Source: Antedon bifida (lineage: Eukaryota > Echinodermata > Crinoidea > Comatulida > Antedonidae). Taken from it: a stretch of 64,000 nt of DNA. The notes under the pieces were generated by a model. That model made no database searches. It was not told the origin of the DNA and saw nothing but the letters and a program-made list of their open reading frames with translations. The stretch lies in the NCBI GenBank assembly GCA_963402885.1, contig OY727095.1:24433001-24497000 (forward strand), given 5' to 3'. Made by a program: the position numbers and the translations under genes. Numbering within the stretch: position 1 is the first letter of the stretch; the number at the start of each line of letters is the position of its first letter. Below are positions 1 through 14,700 of this stretch, one piece after another.

Positions 1-495
1 AACTACGACGACGAACGTTTTTTGAGATAGTTGGTAGCCTCGGCTACATTATGTACCATTTTGATGTGATTTCCAATGGCTCAGTAGGTATAGGCCTACA
101 CACAATGAATCTTTACAAATTCTGAATGCCTTGAATATATGCCTATTTATATATTTTGTAATGTTAGGAACATGATTACAACGCATTTTGTTGGTGACAT
201 ATACTGTATTAATTCTTCTTTATACTGCAGCATTTCAGGTCTTAGCACCATTAAATAAAATATACTTCTACCAGCCAGCTTTAGGAAGGAGAAGATTAAA
301 CAGAAGGGACTCTACCATTGAGCAGGTGGGATAGACTGGGAAAAGTCCAACCAATACATGGGGAACATGACGGTGGTCTTCTGGGCTGTGAAACCACATT
401 TGTGCAAACATGGCACCCTCAAATGTGCAAATCTGTAAAAATGTATAATCCACTAATGTGCAAACATCACGCCGTTAAATGTAAAAACGATCAGT
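1..495. other. Intergenic, no gene seen
   Basis: AT-rich flank. Contains a loose series of ATGTGCAAA words between about 400 and 520 that run into the dispersed repeat beginning near 495. The short frames here have no family features. Confidence 0.5.
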
Positions 496-1300
496 TTTTA
501 CGTTTAATGTGCAAATGAAATTCTACAAATATGCAAATCATTTTTTCAACCAAAATCGTTTATTGAAAATGATAATAATTTTAAATGCCACGGGTTTTCT
601 AACAATGTTTTCGAGATTTCGCCACTTACATATTTAATTGTAGTACATGCTGAAATAATCTGTTTTGAAAAAAACAAACCACAATCATGTCCGGGGATAC
701 AAGACTGACACGTGGTCGCTGCTTGTTGGAGATGGTAATTTCCATACCGTTGAAATTGTTGAAGTCTCTTATAGTTGTCCTCTTATTTTAAAAGAAATTC
801 ACAAAACATAATGAAATGAGTTCATTAGATTTTATATTATTTTAATTAATTAAATTTATTTCTGTTATGCGCGATTTGTACAATGTAGGCCTAGGCCTAT
901 GTAATTTAAAAATGATGAGAATTTTCTGCGCAAATTGAATCAATATTCAAATTGCGCAGAAAATTTGGAACATCGCATGTTATTTTCATTATTTGATAAA
1001 ACCAAAGTTCATATAAATCCGTATGCATTTACAATAAATGCAGGTAAAAGAATAAAATGTTATTAAAATTGCGCAAAGATTTCCTTGCGCAATTTCGAAT
1101 TAAACAATGTTGTGCAGATTTCAATTGCGCAATGAAAATCTTTGCGCTATTTTAAATCACGCATAACATACATTCGCCTAAGGATTATAGCATATACATT
1201 ATTTTCCTGTTGTTATAGAACATTATTTGGGCAAGAAAATCCTCACAATTTCAAATTGCATTTCGCAGAAAAACATTTTAAATACAATAATATAAAATCT
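495..1300 (+). repeat. Dispersed repeat R1, copy 1
   Basis: Direct repeat of 35960-37030, sharing AATGTGCAAATGAAATTCTAC near the start and CATTATTTTCCTGTT near the end. It is rich in TTGCGCAA words. Positions 921-964 form a hairpin with 19 of 20 paired bases (ATTTTCTGCGCAAATTGAAT arm). Confidence 0.75.
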
Positions 1301-2556
1301 AATGAAATCAGTTCATTATGTTTTGTGCCAACCTCCGCCTACTGTAACACTCTCCTAAATAAGATTTTACCGAAAAAGTATTTGTGTCTTAATTCTGTGT
1401 GTGATTAGGCTAATTTTACTACAACCATGTGTATGTGAATTTGGTATAATGGTTATGTAACCAGCCTTTCAACTAACAATAGTTTCAGTACGCCAACGCC
1501 ACGGGTGAATTTAAAAAGAAATAGGGTTAAAACTACTCGTATAAAAAAAACCTGTACATTAAATCAAATTATGTTTTAACATTACAAATCACAAATTATA
1601 ACTCTTGCCTCTTGTACAAAAATGAAGTTTTTTTGGACAAGTAGTTCTCGAGAATATGCAATTTCAGTTTACTTGTTACTTTAAGACTGCTCGCCAGCTT
1701 TTGAAAATTCTCTATCTTTTAACACTAGCAGGTCTGAAAATAATACTAACAAGGCCATATACATGGCTGCAGTCGCGTACTCAAGTTAGTGTTTACCGAC
1801 CAACCGACCGACATAGTGAGCTATAGAGTTGCACGCGACTAGAAAGTGGTTCGGATTGCCCCCACAATTTAATGGAGTGATCCTTGACCACATATCTATC
1901 TATCATATCTATCTATCAAAACCATTGTCTGCCAGTATTTTTTGATTTAAATTACATTTTTCAGATAAATAATATTTTTTCCCAATCCACTTTTTGGCTA
2001 AAGTGAATAACTATTATGTGACATTAAAATGACACATTCAGAAGCAAATTTGAAGAGAGAGGGAGACAATGTATCTTTAAAACAAGCGAGCGGTGTATTT
2101 TGTAAGAAATATTTCTTGTTATATATAAATCTATTTGAACATTATAATTAATCAAGTGATATCTATAAGTCATATGCACACAAAAAATCAAAGCAGCACA
2201 GTTTAGCAATGACATCCGGAAGATCATTGATTAAAAATAATGAAAAGGAGGTCCCAAAATAGATCCCTGAGGATCATAACTCAGGAATGTTCGATTAGTA
2301 GTAATTTGCATCTATAACAAATTTGTCAAGTGACTCTTATTTTCTCATTTTCAGACAAGATATTTAAAAATGTTCAGACAGTACTATCTGCTTAATAAAT
2401 TTCAAATATTATTACTGGTATAGTTTTCTGTTCATAGTTCAATGTCCATGTGTTATACCTACGAAGGCCGCCTTCTCCAACGGTGAGCAAAATAACTAGA
2501 GCTTCTTTTTCTGGGTCTGTAAGGTTCGTTGTTTGACAACAGTAGGTGTATTATTG
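1301..2556. other. QTRT1 3' flank, no gene seen
   Basis: Holds a short ATCT/ATCTATC array at about 1891-1917. The right end of a TTAA-type MITE relative ends GTATCTTTAA at 2071-2080, followed by the AAGAAATATTTCTT palindrome at about 2105-2118. Otherwise nothing is recognised. Confidence 0.5.
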
Positions 2557-2706
2557 TCATAACAGTTCAACATTAACAGATGAAAGGGAATCTACAACCC
2601 AAGAAGGGTAGTTACTTGACGGGAACATCTTACTCATAAATTGTTGAATAAATTCTGGAAAGGTGTCTTCTAAAATATTTCTCTGTATTGATTTCATCAA
2701 ACGCAT
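2557..2706 (-). CDS. QTRT1: QTRT1 exon 8 (residues 357-405, stop)
   Basis: Starts [19 protein letters not shown], continues to [14 protein letters not shown] and ends with TGA at 2559-2557. This is the C-terminal helix of the family. The acceptor is a T-rich tract ending TTTTTAG. I saw no clear AATAAA just downstream on this strand. Confidence 0.92.
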   Translation of the reverse strand: MRLMKSIQRNILEDTFPEFIQQFMSKMFPSSNYPSWVVDSLSSVNVELL

Positions 2707-5700
2707 CTAAAAATAAAATTAATAATTTCAATAAAAGATGTCCCCAAAACATGAAAAATGAAGAATAATAAAAAAGACTTTGAATAGTATAATAGCTGTT
2801 TTAATAAAGTTATCACTTCTGTAGAAAAATAAAATAATGTAAAGTACTATAAAAACTGACCTGATATGCAATATTATGAACAGTAATAAGATGACATGCT
2901 ACAGTTTCTTTGTTATTTATAGAGTAAAGGTAGGCTCTTGTGTGACGTTTACATGTTGAACATGAACATGTTTCATCGATTGGTCTCAAATCATTTGAAA
3001 ATGTCTTGCTGCGAAGATTTAAACTTCCAGTATCAATTAAGGCAGATCCAAACCTCTGCCAATAAAAATAAAATATAGAAATTTTGTGGATGTTGTATAT
3101 AAATCAACAGGCACAGAATAAAATTCTGAACTGGCCAGTGATACACTGAACCTTTCATACCCTATATGTAGGTAGATCGTAGGTCATTGTTCTGAAAGTT
3201 GCCTACGAATTATTGTTCGTAGGATGCATTGATCATACGGTGGTTCGTAAGGTTATTTAACACCATTGTCATCACTTTTAGAAGCTTAAAATGTTGCAAA
3301 TTTACGGTGGCCTATAAGTGTCACGGCAACTTTCAAAAAATATCACTGCAATTTTTTCAAAAAAAGCCACGGCAATTTGAAAAAAGCCACGGCAATTTGA
3401 AAAAAGCCACAGCAAATTAAAAATAAAACATCACAGCAAATTAAAAATAAAACATCGCGGCAATTTAACAAAAATACCACGGCAACTTAAAAATGAAACA
3501 CCACAGCAAATTAGTATTGAAACACCACGGCAAATTAATAATGGAACACCACGGCAAATTACAGAATGCCACGGCGGAAGTGAGTTACCACGGCGGAAGT
3601 GAAACCTTTGGAATCTTCGATTTTTTCTGAGGTAAGTAACTATTTGTGCATTGATGTAAATATTATATTTATTTATTTAACTGCAGCAGTTTACGTGTTT
3701 ATTGCACTCTTCTTGAACTTTCTAGCGGGCTAGACCATAGGCCTTATTACAAGGTAGGCCTAGGCCCTATAACATTCTACAATGTTTTAATATATTTACA
3801 GTAATCTGTTTTTTATATAACAAGATTTTTTTACAGTAGACCTAGCTACTACTGTAGGCCTAAGGCCTAGGCCTTAGGCTAGTAGTAGGCATAGCTAGGC
3901 CTAGTGCAATAAACACGTAAATGCTGCAGTTAAATAAATTAATATAATAATATTTACTTCAATGCACAAATAATTACTTACCTCAGAAAAAATCGAAGAT
4001 TCCAAAGGTTTCACTTCCGCCGTGGTAACTCACTTCCGCCGTGGCATTCTGTAATTTGCCGTGGTGTTTCATTAGTAATTTGCCGTGGTGTTTCAATACT
4101 AATTTGCCGTGGTGTTTCATTTTTAAGTTGCCGTGGTATTTTTGTTAAATTGCCGCGATGTTTTATTTTTAATTTGCTGTGATGTTTTATTTTTAATTTG
4201 CCGTGGCTTTTTTCAAATTGCCGTGGCTTTTTTTGAAAGTTGCCGTGATATTTTTTGAAAGTTGCCGTGACACTTATAGGCCACCGTACAAATTGCACAT
4301 AAACATTGTACTGTTCGCTAAGTAAAACCCTACCAGGCAAGTTCTCAATTTTCTGATTACAGAATGCCACGGCGGAAGTGAGTTACCACGGCGGAAGTGA
4401 AACCTTTGGAATCTTCGATTTTTTCTGAGGTAAGTAATTATTTGTGCATTGATGTAAATATTATATTTATTTATTTAACTGCAGCAGTTTACGTGTTTAT
4501 TGCACTCTTCTTGAACTTTCTAGCGGGCTAGACCATAGGCCTTATTACAAGGTAGGCCTAGACCCTATAACATTCTACAATGTTTTAATATATTTACATT
4601 AATCTGTTTTTTATATAACAAGATTTTTTTACAGTAGACCTAGCTACTACTGTAGGCCTAGGCTAGTAGTAGGCATAGCTAGGCCTAGTGCAATAAACAC
4701 GTAAATGCTGCAGTTAAATAAATTAATATAATAATATTTACTTCAATGCACAAATAATTACTTACCTCAGAAAAAATCGAAGATTCCAAAGGTTTCACTT
4801 CCGCCGTGGTAACTCACTTCCGCCGTGGCATTCTGTAATTTGCCGTGGTGTTTCATTAGTAATTTGCCGTGGTGTTTCAATACTAATTTGCCGTGGTGTT
4901 TCATTTTTAAGTTGCTGTGGTATTTTTGTTAAATTGCCGCCATGTTTTATTTTTAATTTGCTGTGATGTTTTATTTTTAATTTGCCGTGGCTTTTTTCAA
5001 ATTGCCGTGGCTTTTTTTTTAAAGTTGCCGTGATATTCTTTGAAAGTTGCCGTGACACTTATAGGCCACCGTACAAATTGTACATAAACATTGTACTGTT
5101 CGCCAAGTAAAACCCTACCAGGCTAGTTCTCAATTTTCTGATGTGCAACAGAGATAAAATTGACGCACCCTCATCTTTCAGTAACTTTATTATTATTATC
5201 TCCAAAGGGATACTTTTTACAGGCCAGGAATAAATAATAAATCGCTCGGTGATACTAAATTAATTTGAAACGATAAAGATAAGGAAATCTGTGAGAATGA
5301 GAAAAAGCTCCTAACTTGATATGGTATGGCATTATAGTACTAGTTTAAAATTGTATGCATAGAGATCAAATTGATACGCACTCATCTTTCAGTATAGTAA
5401 TTCATGAAACAGATTTTATTTATATATATAAACATTTACAGGCATTAGAAGAAATTGTTTCAAAACCTGGAAACTAGAGACCCAAGACCAGAGACCAAAA
5501 ACCCAATACAAAAAGGGAGACCCCACTATACGAAAAGGGAGACCCTACACTATAAAAAAGGAAGACTTAAATATACAAAAAAGGAAGACCCAATTATATA
5601 CGAAAAGGGAGACTAAATATACGAAAAGGGAGACTAAATATACGAAAAGGGAGACTAAATATACGAAAAGGGAGACCCAACTATACGAAAAGGGAGACTA

Positions 5701-8700
5701 AATATACGAAAAGGGAGACCCAACTATACGAAAAGGGAGACTAAATATACGAAAAGGGAGACTAAATATACGAAAAGGGAGACTAAATATACGAAAAGGG
5801 AGACTAAATATACGAAAAGGGAGACCCAACTATACGAAAAGGGAGACTAAATATACGAAAAGGGAGACCCAACTATACGAAAAGGGAGAATAAATATACG
5901 AAAAGGGAGACCCAACTATACGAAAAGGGAGACCCAAATATACGAATAGGGATACTAAATATACGAAAAGGGAGACCCAACTATACGAAAAGGGAGACCC
6001 AACTATACGAAAAGGGAGAGCCAACTATACGAAAAGGGAGACTAAATATACGAAAAGGGAGACTAAATATACGAAAAGGGAGACTCAATACGAAAAGGGA
6101 GACTAAATATACGAAAAGAGAGACTAAATATACGAAAAGGGAAACCCAACTATACGAAAAGGGAGACTAAATATACGAAAAGGGAGACTCAACTATACGA
6201 AAAGGGAGACCCAAATATACGAAAAGGGAGACTAAATATACGAAAAGGGAGACTAAATATACGAAAAGGGAGACTAAATAAATATACGAAAAGGGAGACC
6301 CAACTATACGAAAAGGGAGACTAAATATACGAAAAGGGAGACCCAACTATACAAAAAGGGAGACTAAATATACGAAAAGGGAGACCCAACTATACGAAAA
6401 GGGAGACTAAATATACGAAAAGGGAGACTAAATATACGAAAAGGGAGACTAAATATACGAAAAGGGAGACCCAACTATACGAAAAGGGAGACTAAATATA
6501 CGAAAAGGGAGACCCAACTATACGAAAAGGGAGACCCAAATATGCGAAAAGGGAGACTAAATATACGAAAAGGGAGACCCAACTATACAAAAAGGGAGAC
6601 CCAACTATACGAAAAGGGAGACTAAATATACGAAAAGGGAGACCCAACTATACAAAAAGGGAGACTAAATATACGAAAAGGGAGACCCAACTATACGAAA
6701 AGGGAGACTAAATATACGAAAAGGGAGACTAAATATACGAAAAGGGAGACCCAACTATACGAAAAGGGAGACTAAATATACGAAAAGGGAGACCCAACTA
6801 TACGAAAAGGGAGACCCAAATATGCGAAAAGGGAGACTAAATATACGAAAAGGGAGACCCAACTATATGAAAAAGGAGACCTAAATATATGAAAAGGGAG
6901 ACCCAACTATACGGTATCAGTGTAGGTCTACAGACGACACTCTTGAATATTCCATTGTGGATGAGGACGACGATGATAACAAAATTATTGTATTTGACGG
7001 TGAATCATAGGACTGTTTTTCTGCTTTTTATATTGTTTTTTAATTGGTATATTAAACATAATTTCATGGTTGAAAAAATGTCTCAAAAGTCATATTATTG
7101 TAGTAGAAATTCACAAAATTTACAGCATTCATTTCGAAAAGAAGCCCTCCTCTACAGTTTGCAAAAGTACTCTCGAAAAGAAGCCCATCTCGAAAAGAAC
7201 CCCACCCAAAAGAGCACTAAAATGGGCTTCTTTTCGAGGTTTTACGGTATAACTTTTGAGATATTTAGCCTTGAAGTTCAGAATGTGAAAAACGGTCTAA
7301 CCTATCCATTTTAAAATTTCAATAAAAAACGATACTATAAACACTTATCTTTAACATATCAAACTCTTATCACAAGTATGTTTATTTTGCAATTATTTAA
7401 GTCGTTTCCATTGAAAATGTATTAGGAAATTGAATATTTGTTCACTAAAAATCGACTTTCTTTACGGCGCTTTTGTAAACAAACCGCTTACCTGAATCAC
7501 ATCATCTTTGGTACCTATCTGTTTGAAAATATATCAGCTACCACAATTTCTAACAACCTAAGGGATTTTTTTAAATCTAGCCAATGGAAATTGGTTTTAT
7601 TAAGGTGTTACTGTTAGGTTGCTAAAATTTCCAATTTTTTTTTTTATAGAGATAAATTACACTCTCTGATTGGCTGAGGCTTTTGTTTACGATGAAACAG
7701 CATGGCTTCCACCGTAGTTTTTTGAATGAACGTTTCAACATTTTGTAAATATTTAGGAATTTAATCGTTATTTTTATCCATATATTTTTTAAAAATAAAA
7801 AATATAATATTATGTACCACACAGTGATATATTTTCGACTAGTTAGCCGTTGTTGAGGAGATAATAGCGAGTTTTGACAGAGAGTCTTGGCCAAGCTAAT
7901 CGGCGTCGCTACTTCATAGTTGATTTTCTCAAAATGAAGATTTCCTGATCTAGAAAGTGACTCGTATGTTTACATTAAGAACTTCATATAATAAACCAAT
8001 TGTAATAAACAACGCCTCATTTTAAAGCTTATTAAATATAGATTATGAATATATAAAAATATAAAAACCTCATAATAATTTTATAATATTACTGTATACT
8101 GTAATAATGCATAAGGAAAGTTTCTCATGTTATTATTTACTTATACTCACAGCTGTTCTTGTTGGAAAGACACAGTCATACATATCTACTCCAAGGGCAC
8201 AGCATACTACTAAGTCTACTGCATATCTAATATGAAAAAAATATTTAACATTTGCATATTACTGTATATAATTATATTATTGTAATGTAATTATACAGAA
8301 CATAAAATATTCAACCAACTTATGAAGTTGTTTCAACGTTGATAAATTTAATGTTAAAACAACATTAATATAATAATGTATAACATTGTTACCTCAACGA
8401 TAAAGTTGAATTAAAGTTAATTCAACAAGTTTTTGCTTACTCATGTAAGAATCAACTTTAAAATTTATACCACATTCTTTGTTTTATTAACCCTTTCACT
8501 GCGGAGCATTATTCCCACCTCTGTGCGTAATATAATATTTAAGAAAAACATATGATATTTTAATCAATTGCAAAAAAATACTAATTGAGATAATTGTGTA
8601 ATTATTTTTGTGGTGTGTGATGGGCAAAAGGTTAGTCTACAGTTAGGTATAAAAAAAAAGTAATTTGCATATTGATGACGTCATTTGACGTCATTACAGG

Positions 8701-11700
8701 TATTTTGGATTTCGTGTTTTTATCGAATCAATGATAAAAACTATATTTTCTATAAGAAATTGTTATGGAATACGCTTTTCGAACTGGATATTGATAAAGA
8801 TACGTATAACAAATAAAAATATAAAAAAAAATTTAATTATTTTTATTGTTTTATAAAAATTATGCACAAATCAAAGTTTTGGGGCAAAATCGTGAAAATA
8901 ATGACAGTTTCCAAAAATTCACTATAGTACAAAAACTAACTATTGTTTCACAATTTTTTTTTTTGCGTGTTGCCCTATTGGGGCTGGTAAATTTCCAAGA
9001 TAGAAATACTATTATATATACTATACTATATATAATATAACTATAGAGGGCGCATTATTTTCAAGACGATAATACAACTATAGAGGGCCGTTTTTTTTGC
9101 TGGAAAAATGTTTTAATGACTTGCAAAAATATTCAAGTTCATCGAAAAAATATAGAGAGTGCTATATATTATAGGCAAATACGATTAAATCATTTTTTGC
9201 CCATACCCGGTATTACCGTGTATACGTATTTCAACGACGTCTGTTTATACTCGGTAGTACCGGGTATACGCAGTGAAAGAGTTAACTGCCTAACTATTGA
9301 TGTAAAATTATATTGCCATGTTTGTATCATTAGGTATCCGAATGAAAGCGCACATGGGGTAGCCTCACTTTCAAAATAATCGCAAAATTCAAATAAGTCG
9401 CGGTATAATTTTGATGGTAAAGAAATCATAATCAGTCTTTATATTTCTTTTTATTATTTACTATCACTTTAAAACAAAATTTTTTTGATGTAACAGTTTT
9501 AATTATTGTTCTTTCTAATTATGCTTTTTTAATTATAAAGTAGAGCCTATTAGGTATTAAATACAACTTTAATTTCAGAAAACAGTTTGTGGAGAACAAA
9601 AATATAATCCTAAAGTAAGGTTGTACAGTAAGTGACCCATATACCCAAACATTCCAGTACACAAAATACATCATCTATACACACCATTCCCCAAAAATAT
9701 TCACAATATAGACAAGATTTTCAATGTCAGTGATAACTTTATAATAAATATTAAAGATCAAATAATGACTAATCTGTGAGTGTGAGGTGTTTTCCCTAAT
9801 GATCAAAATCAAAATGATACTAGATATTATCAACTAGTCTTCTTGTCACCAACTAGTCCTCCATTCATAGAAGTACTATAGTAGTCTGTACCTATCTCTC
9901 TAATAGGACAGTGTATATTTACCCAACTCCCATCAGGTATCTTGGTTTGTTTTTAGGAAGGATATTTGTTGACACATTAACCATCCTCCAAAACTCATCT
10001 TTACTTTCTCCTCCACTTAATCCACCAATAGCAAAACCTGGTGTTCCACGCTTGATCATCTCTAAAAAAATAACAAAACTAGGAAATAATTTGTATAATA
10101 GTTTTCAGCTATCTATTGATACTATTCCCTTGTAGTCAGGTCGCTTAGCACTTTTTTTGTGCACTTCGTGACAAAAGCACCAAACTTGGCAGAAACCTTC
10201 TTTAGGACTAACAATTCTTGAAGGGGTGCCCAAAAATTCGAACAATTTAATGGCATCATTTTGACCACGCCCATTTTAAATATATTATGTAGCTATGTAA
10301 AAATATAAAAAAAACTATAAATTACACAAATATGTCAAGTTTGGTATCAAATTATAGCTTATGACATGTACAACATCACTAACGTGAGAAAAATATAATT
10401 TCACAATATAATGACAAACTTATTTAATACCCGAGTATATATTGTTGTGGCTTAAATGATGCCATTACATTGTTCAAAATATATTTCACATGCTTGTGTC
10501 GTTATACATGTCATAAGTTTTAATTTGATACCAAACTTGACATGTTTATTGTAACTGCGGCCTCACTGGCCACTTACTTGAGTTGAGATAATACGTAAGA
10601 AAGGACACGGAAGGCTTGTAATCATGCTACAATCTAGATAACTTATTGTATAACTTCTCAATACAGTAGAATCGTAATATAACTAAGACCTCCAATCTAT
10701 ACGCTGGCATCGTCTCAACTAGCCACACTGGCTAGTGAGATTTCTATTATACGTCGCAAGGTATTTATGCAAATCAACCCAGGTGAGCATACGTTCAACA
10801 ACGATTATGTAATCATTAGCTCAGTTACGCATACTTCCGTTTCATTTTTCACAAAGTTATGTAATACCGTATATTTATAATGGGTGTGGCTTAAGTAATG
10901 GCATAATTATATTGTTCAAATTATATTTTATAGCTCCGTGGTTTTGTACATGTCATAAGCTTAATACCAAACTTGCCATATAAATTTGATTTTTTTAATT
11001 TTCCCACAAAGTTATGTAATATATAATGGATGTGGCTTTGATGATGTCATTATATTGTGAAATTATATTTTTCTTATGGTACCCCTTCTAGAATTGTTAG
11101 TTAGGTCCTAAAGAAGGTTTTAGCCAAGTTTGGTGCTTTTGTCACGAAGTGCACAATATGGCCAACAATAGGACCCAAGCGACCTGACTATAAGACCAGA
11201 CCTTAATTGGCCATTGATTCACCAATACTTAACACCTTAATTAGTCTGAGCAGTGGCAGATCTAGGGGGTGGGGGCTGGTTGTGGGTTAATAGGGTGGCT
11301 AGCCATCCCCCTTAATTCTCAAAAAAAAAAAAAAAGATGCAACATACCCGCGACCGTCGCTAGACGTGGATTCGACGCACCTGACTTTTTTTAATTAGGA
11401 AGAGTAGGCCAAGGCCTAGAGCTATAGGGTTAGCATTAGTTGTGTAAATAGGCCTACATAGTGAAAGAGCTAAGAGTTTAATTACTATTTATGAATTCAA
11501 GAGTTTAAAATAAATAAATACATTGTTGGAAAGGTACACATGTCTTCTTTCAAATGCTGTGTATACAATTAACTAGTGAACAAATGGGCATGTGATTCAT
11601 AATTAAAGAACTATCTGTGATTTGTATGTATCTTTGCAATTAAAGGACATCTTTGTAATAATTAATCATAAATTAATCAAAAGAACAATGATTAATGTTA

Positions 11701-14700
11701 AAATGTCGAGCGGCGTTTTTTGTAAGAAATATTTCTTGTTAATATTGTTTGTTTCTTCTTACTCTATTATGCACAGTCAGTTATACATAGGGCCTTTGTT
11801 TGGGCATGTTTTTACCACTGATTTTAATAGAGGGCACTTTTTTCCGAACCTTCTCATTTACAAACTTTTTCATTTACGAACTCCTCTCAGACCAAGGGGT
11901 TCGTAAATGAGAAGGTCGACTGTATGTTTATATTGACACTTTTTTTTGTTGGTCAAATGTCACAAAATGGAAATTCTGGTCATGTTTCAACAAAATGTTC
12001 AAAAAGGGTAAATATAAACGTATGTGTGTACATTTTGACACTAATATCAAGACTCTGTGATTTGCAATTAAGTAGATATAAACGTCATGCCATTTATGTC
12101 AAAGGTCACAAAATGGAATTTCGGGTCAAGTTTCAAAAAAATGTTAAAAAAGTATCATAAGGCCAAATAATAAAACATACTTGTTAAGCGTTACCGCCCG
12201 CTCCTGATTATCCAGTCGCCTCTATTTTTATTTTTTTTTTACCCATATACGACGGAAAGTTCAGCGGCCCGGCCCAGCTCCAGAGCAGGGCTCGAAATTC
12301 ACGCTAGCAAACTAGCATTTTGCTAGTAGATTCTCCATAATTGCTAGTTGAAAATTTAAAAACTAGCAAATGTTTGCTAGTGTAATTTTTGAAAAATACG
12401 TACTTTTTAGCTTAGCCACGCTAGCCGCCGATCGCTCTATGTCGACAACGGCAATTTGGTGAAAACAATTGTTTCATTTACACGCCGCCGATTTACATCA
12501 AGGAAACGCGAATAGCACCGTGAATCATGTAATGTGGTAAACAGCAAGCTTTTTCCCCAACACATTAAATTACGTGCATTTAGTACGTCGCTGAGGATTA
12601 CATCATCAGTCACGTGATTACAGAATACGCGATTATCAATTTAGGGATTTAATGAAATAAATATTTTGCCTACACAGTGGTCGAAGCGCGTTTTTAATAG
12701 GTTCGTAAATAGGAAACACCCCATACATAATGGACTCTACAAATTTTGTTTACGATAATTTCGAGATCGGCACACCACGAGGTTCTGTTGGGAGATGGGT
12801 TTTCCTATGCCTGGTTTACCTGTGGAATAATTACACACGCTTTTCGCATCACAACTTTAAATACTGATTTACACAGCAATTGGCAAAGGATTATCAAAGA
12901 AGAATGAATACGTTGAATAAAAATTCACTTAAGAAATGCCGTAAGCTGTTTTCAAACTATAAATCAGCCCACTATTTAGTATTATTGAGACCAACATCAT
13001 GCTTCTCGCGATAGGGAATTTCCTGGATAGATGAGTCGAGCGAGAGACAGCGGACCATGGCCGATGAGTGAGGCGGGGGTAGCAGCTTGGACGGATTAGT
13101 TAGCCTAGGGCCTACAATTTCGCTCGGTGGCAATTAAATTTAATTAGTTATCCGCATTGAGCGGATAACTCCTTGTAATTGTATGAAATCATCTTTTTTT
13201 TTTTTTTATTATTCTTTCTTTGTGTCAATTTTGTGTCTCGCGTATCACAAAAACATGTTAACATAACATTTTATAACTTTGTCAACATGTAGGCATTTAC
13301 GTGAAATTGTGCACCTCCTATTGTGAATGATGTCAGAGTTGCGCAACATGATTTACGCGCGTTTTTATGAATTTCGCGTATTTAACATAGATCGAACACC
13401 ATATAAGAATTTAAACTGAAACTTAACAAAAGTTTAATTTATATCTTGCGCTAACTGACTGTGGAAAAAAAATGGCATGTTTCACACAAAGTTACGCACG
13501 CATGATGAAAAAGTTAAAAAATTTGTCAAAATTATACCTTTTTTTAAACAGTCGTAGTTTCTAAACTAAACGGTGAAAGTTATTTTTATTCCATATTCTG
13601 GAAGTTGATGAGTTGGAGATATCAGATCATGCATTAATATGGCTAACCGGATATTGTGACGTCATCGTATGGCCACCCAAATATAAAATATAGGATTTTT
13701 ATATCTTTCGTCACAGCGCATCACATTTAATAGAGCGCATCTCCACTTATCCGTTTTCCATTTTCACCACGATTTTGATATTTTCTAGGTCAATCAACTA
13801 TCTTTCGCATAAGTTAAAAATATTTTAATTTTTATTACGTCATCATGTCTAAAAATGAAAATAACGTGGGTCCCTTATTTTCATCTTTAAGGTAAATTTC
13901 AATCTGTTATAGCTCGTCAGAATAAAAAGTGATAATCATGATTAAAACGTTTTCTGGAAGCTATTGGATTGTAGATACGAATTCATGTGAACATTTTTCC
14001 AATCCGATGTTGTGACGTCATTATATGGCCAGTTGAATAACTTTCATCTTTTGCGTCATAGTTCATAACATTTAAAAGAGCGCGCATCTATATTTTACGT
14101 ATTCAAATTTCTTCTACACGCTAACATGTTGTTGCTGAGATAATGTACTTCCGAAATTGCTATCTTAGTGTTTCATTTTGATACCGTCGCCATGTTAAAA
14201 ATAGGAATAAAAAAGTAATTTCACCTATTCTACACTGTATGTATACGTATACAGATTATACTGTTTATACTGTATATACTATATGACACAAAATTGACAG
14301 AATTCAGCACTAACAGCATATGATATTCTTCAGTTCAGGTCATAATGCCATAATCTTTTTCCGTGTGCAAAATTCCAACGTATGACGTGCGGATAACTAA
14401 CTCGTCAAAGTGACGAGTTCAAATCTAGTGTTTTAATTACGTCTGGATAAAAACAATACAAAACTCAATTTTGTCATCGGCAATAATATTTCATACATAG
14501 TCAATTTTGTTCTGTTTCGAATTTTAAAAGTTTGACGTTTCGTCCTAAAAAAAAGTGGGCCAAAATGTCCATCGAGCAAAAATATATCTCCATAAAAAGT
14601 AAAAAAAAAAAAAAACCGTCCCCCCTCCCCTGAAAATTTATGAGGGTGTGACGCTTAACAAGTATATTTTTTTATTTGGCCTAATAAACATATATATTTT

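Noticed and set aside
4011..4370. Minus-strand frame rich in PRQ/ETPRQIT
   Set aside because: It is translation through the CCACGGCAA repeat arm; the tandem copy gives the same at 4795-5058.
5830..6024. Minus-strand hydrophobic frame
   Set aside because: Arises because the 21-bp minisatellite unit is a multiple of three.
5500..6925. CRISPR-like array
   Set aside because: Units abut with no unique spacers, and the host is a eukaryote.
13905..13930. Hammerhead-like CTGACGAG on the minus strand
   Set aside because: No pairing stem II and no correctly placed GAAA.
14389..14428. Rho-independent terminator
   Set aside because: The hairpin is followed by CAAATCTAG, not a T-run, and this is animal DNA; the Helitron 3' end explains it.
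14534..14580. Second hammerhead (minus strand AGGACGAAACGTC)
   Set aside because: Has GAAAC and GTC but no CUGANGA core at the right distance and no stem III.
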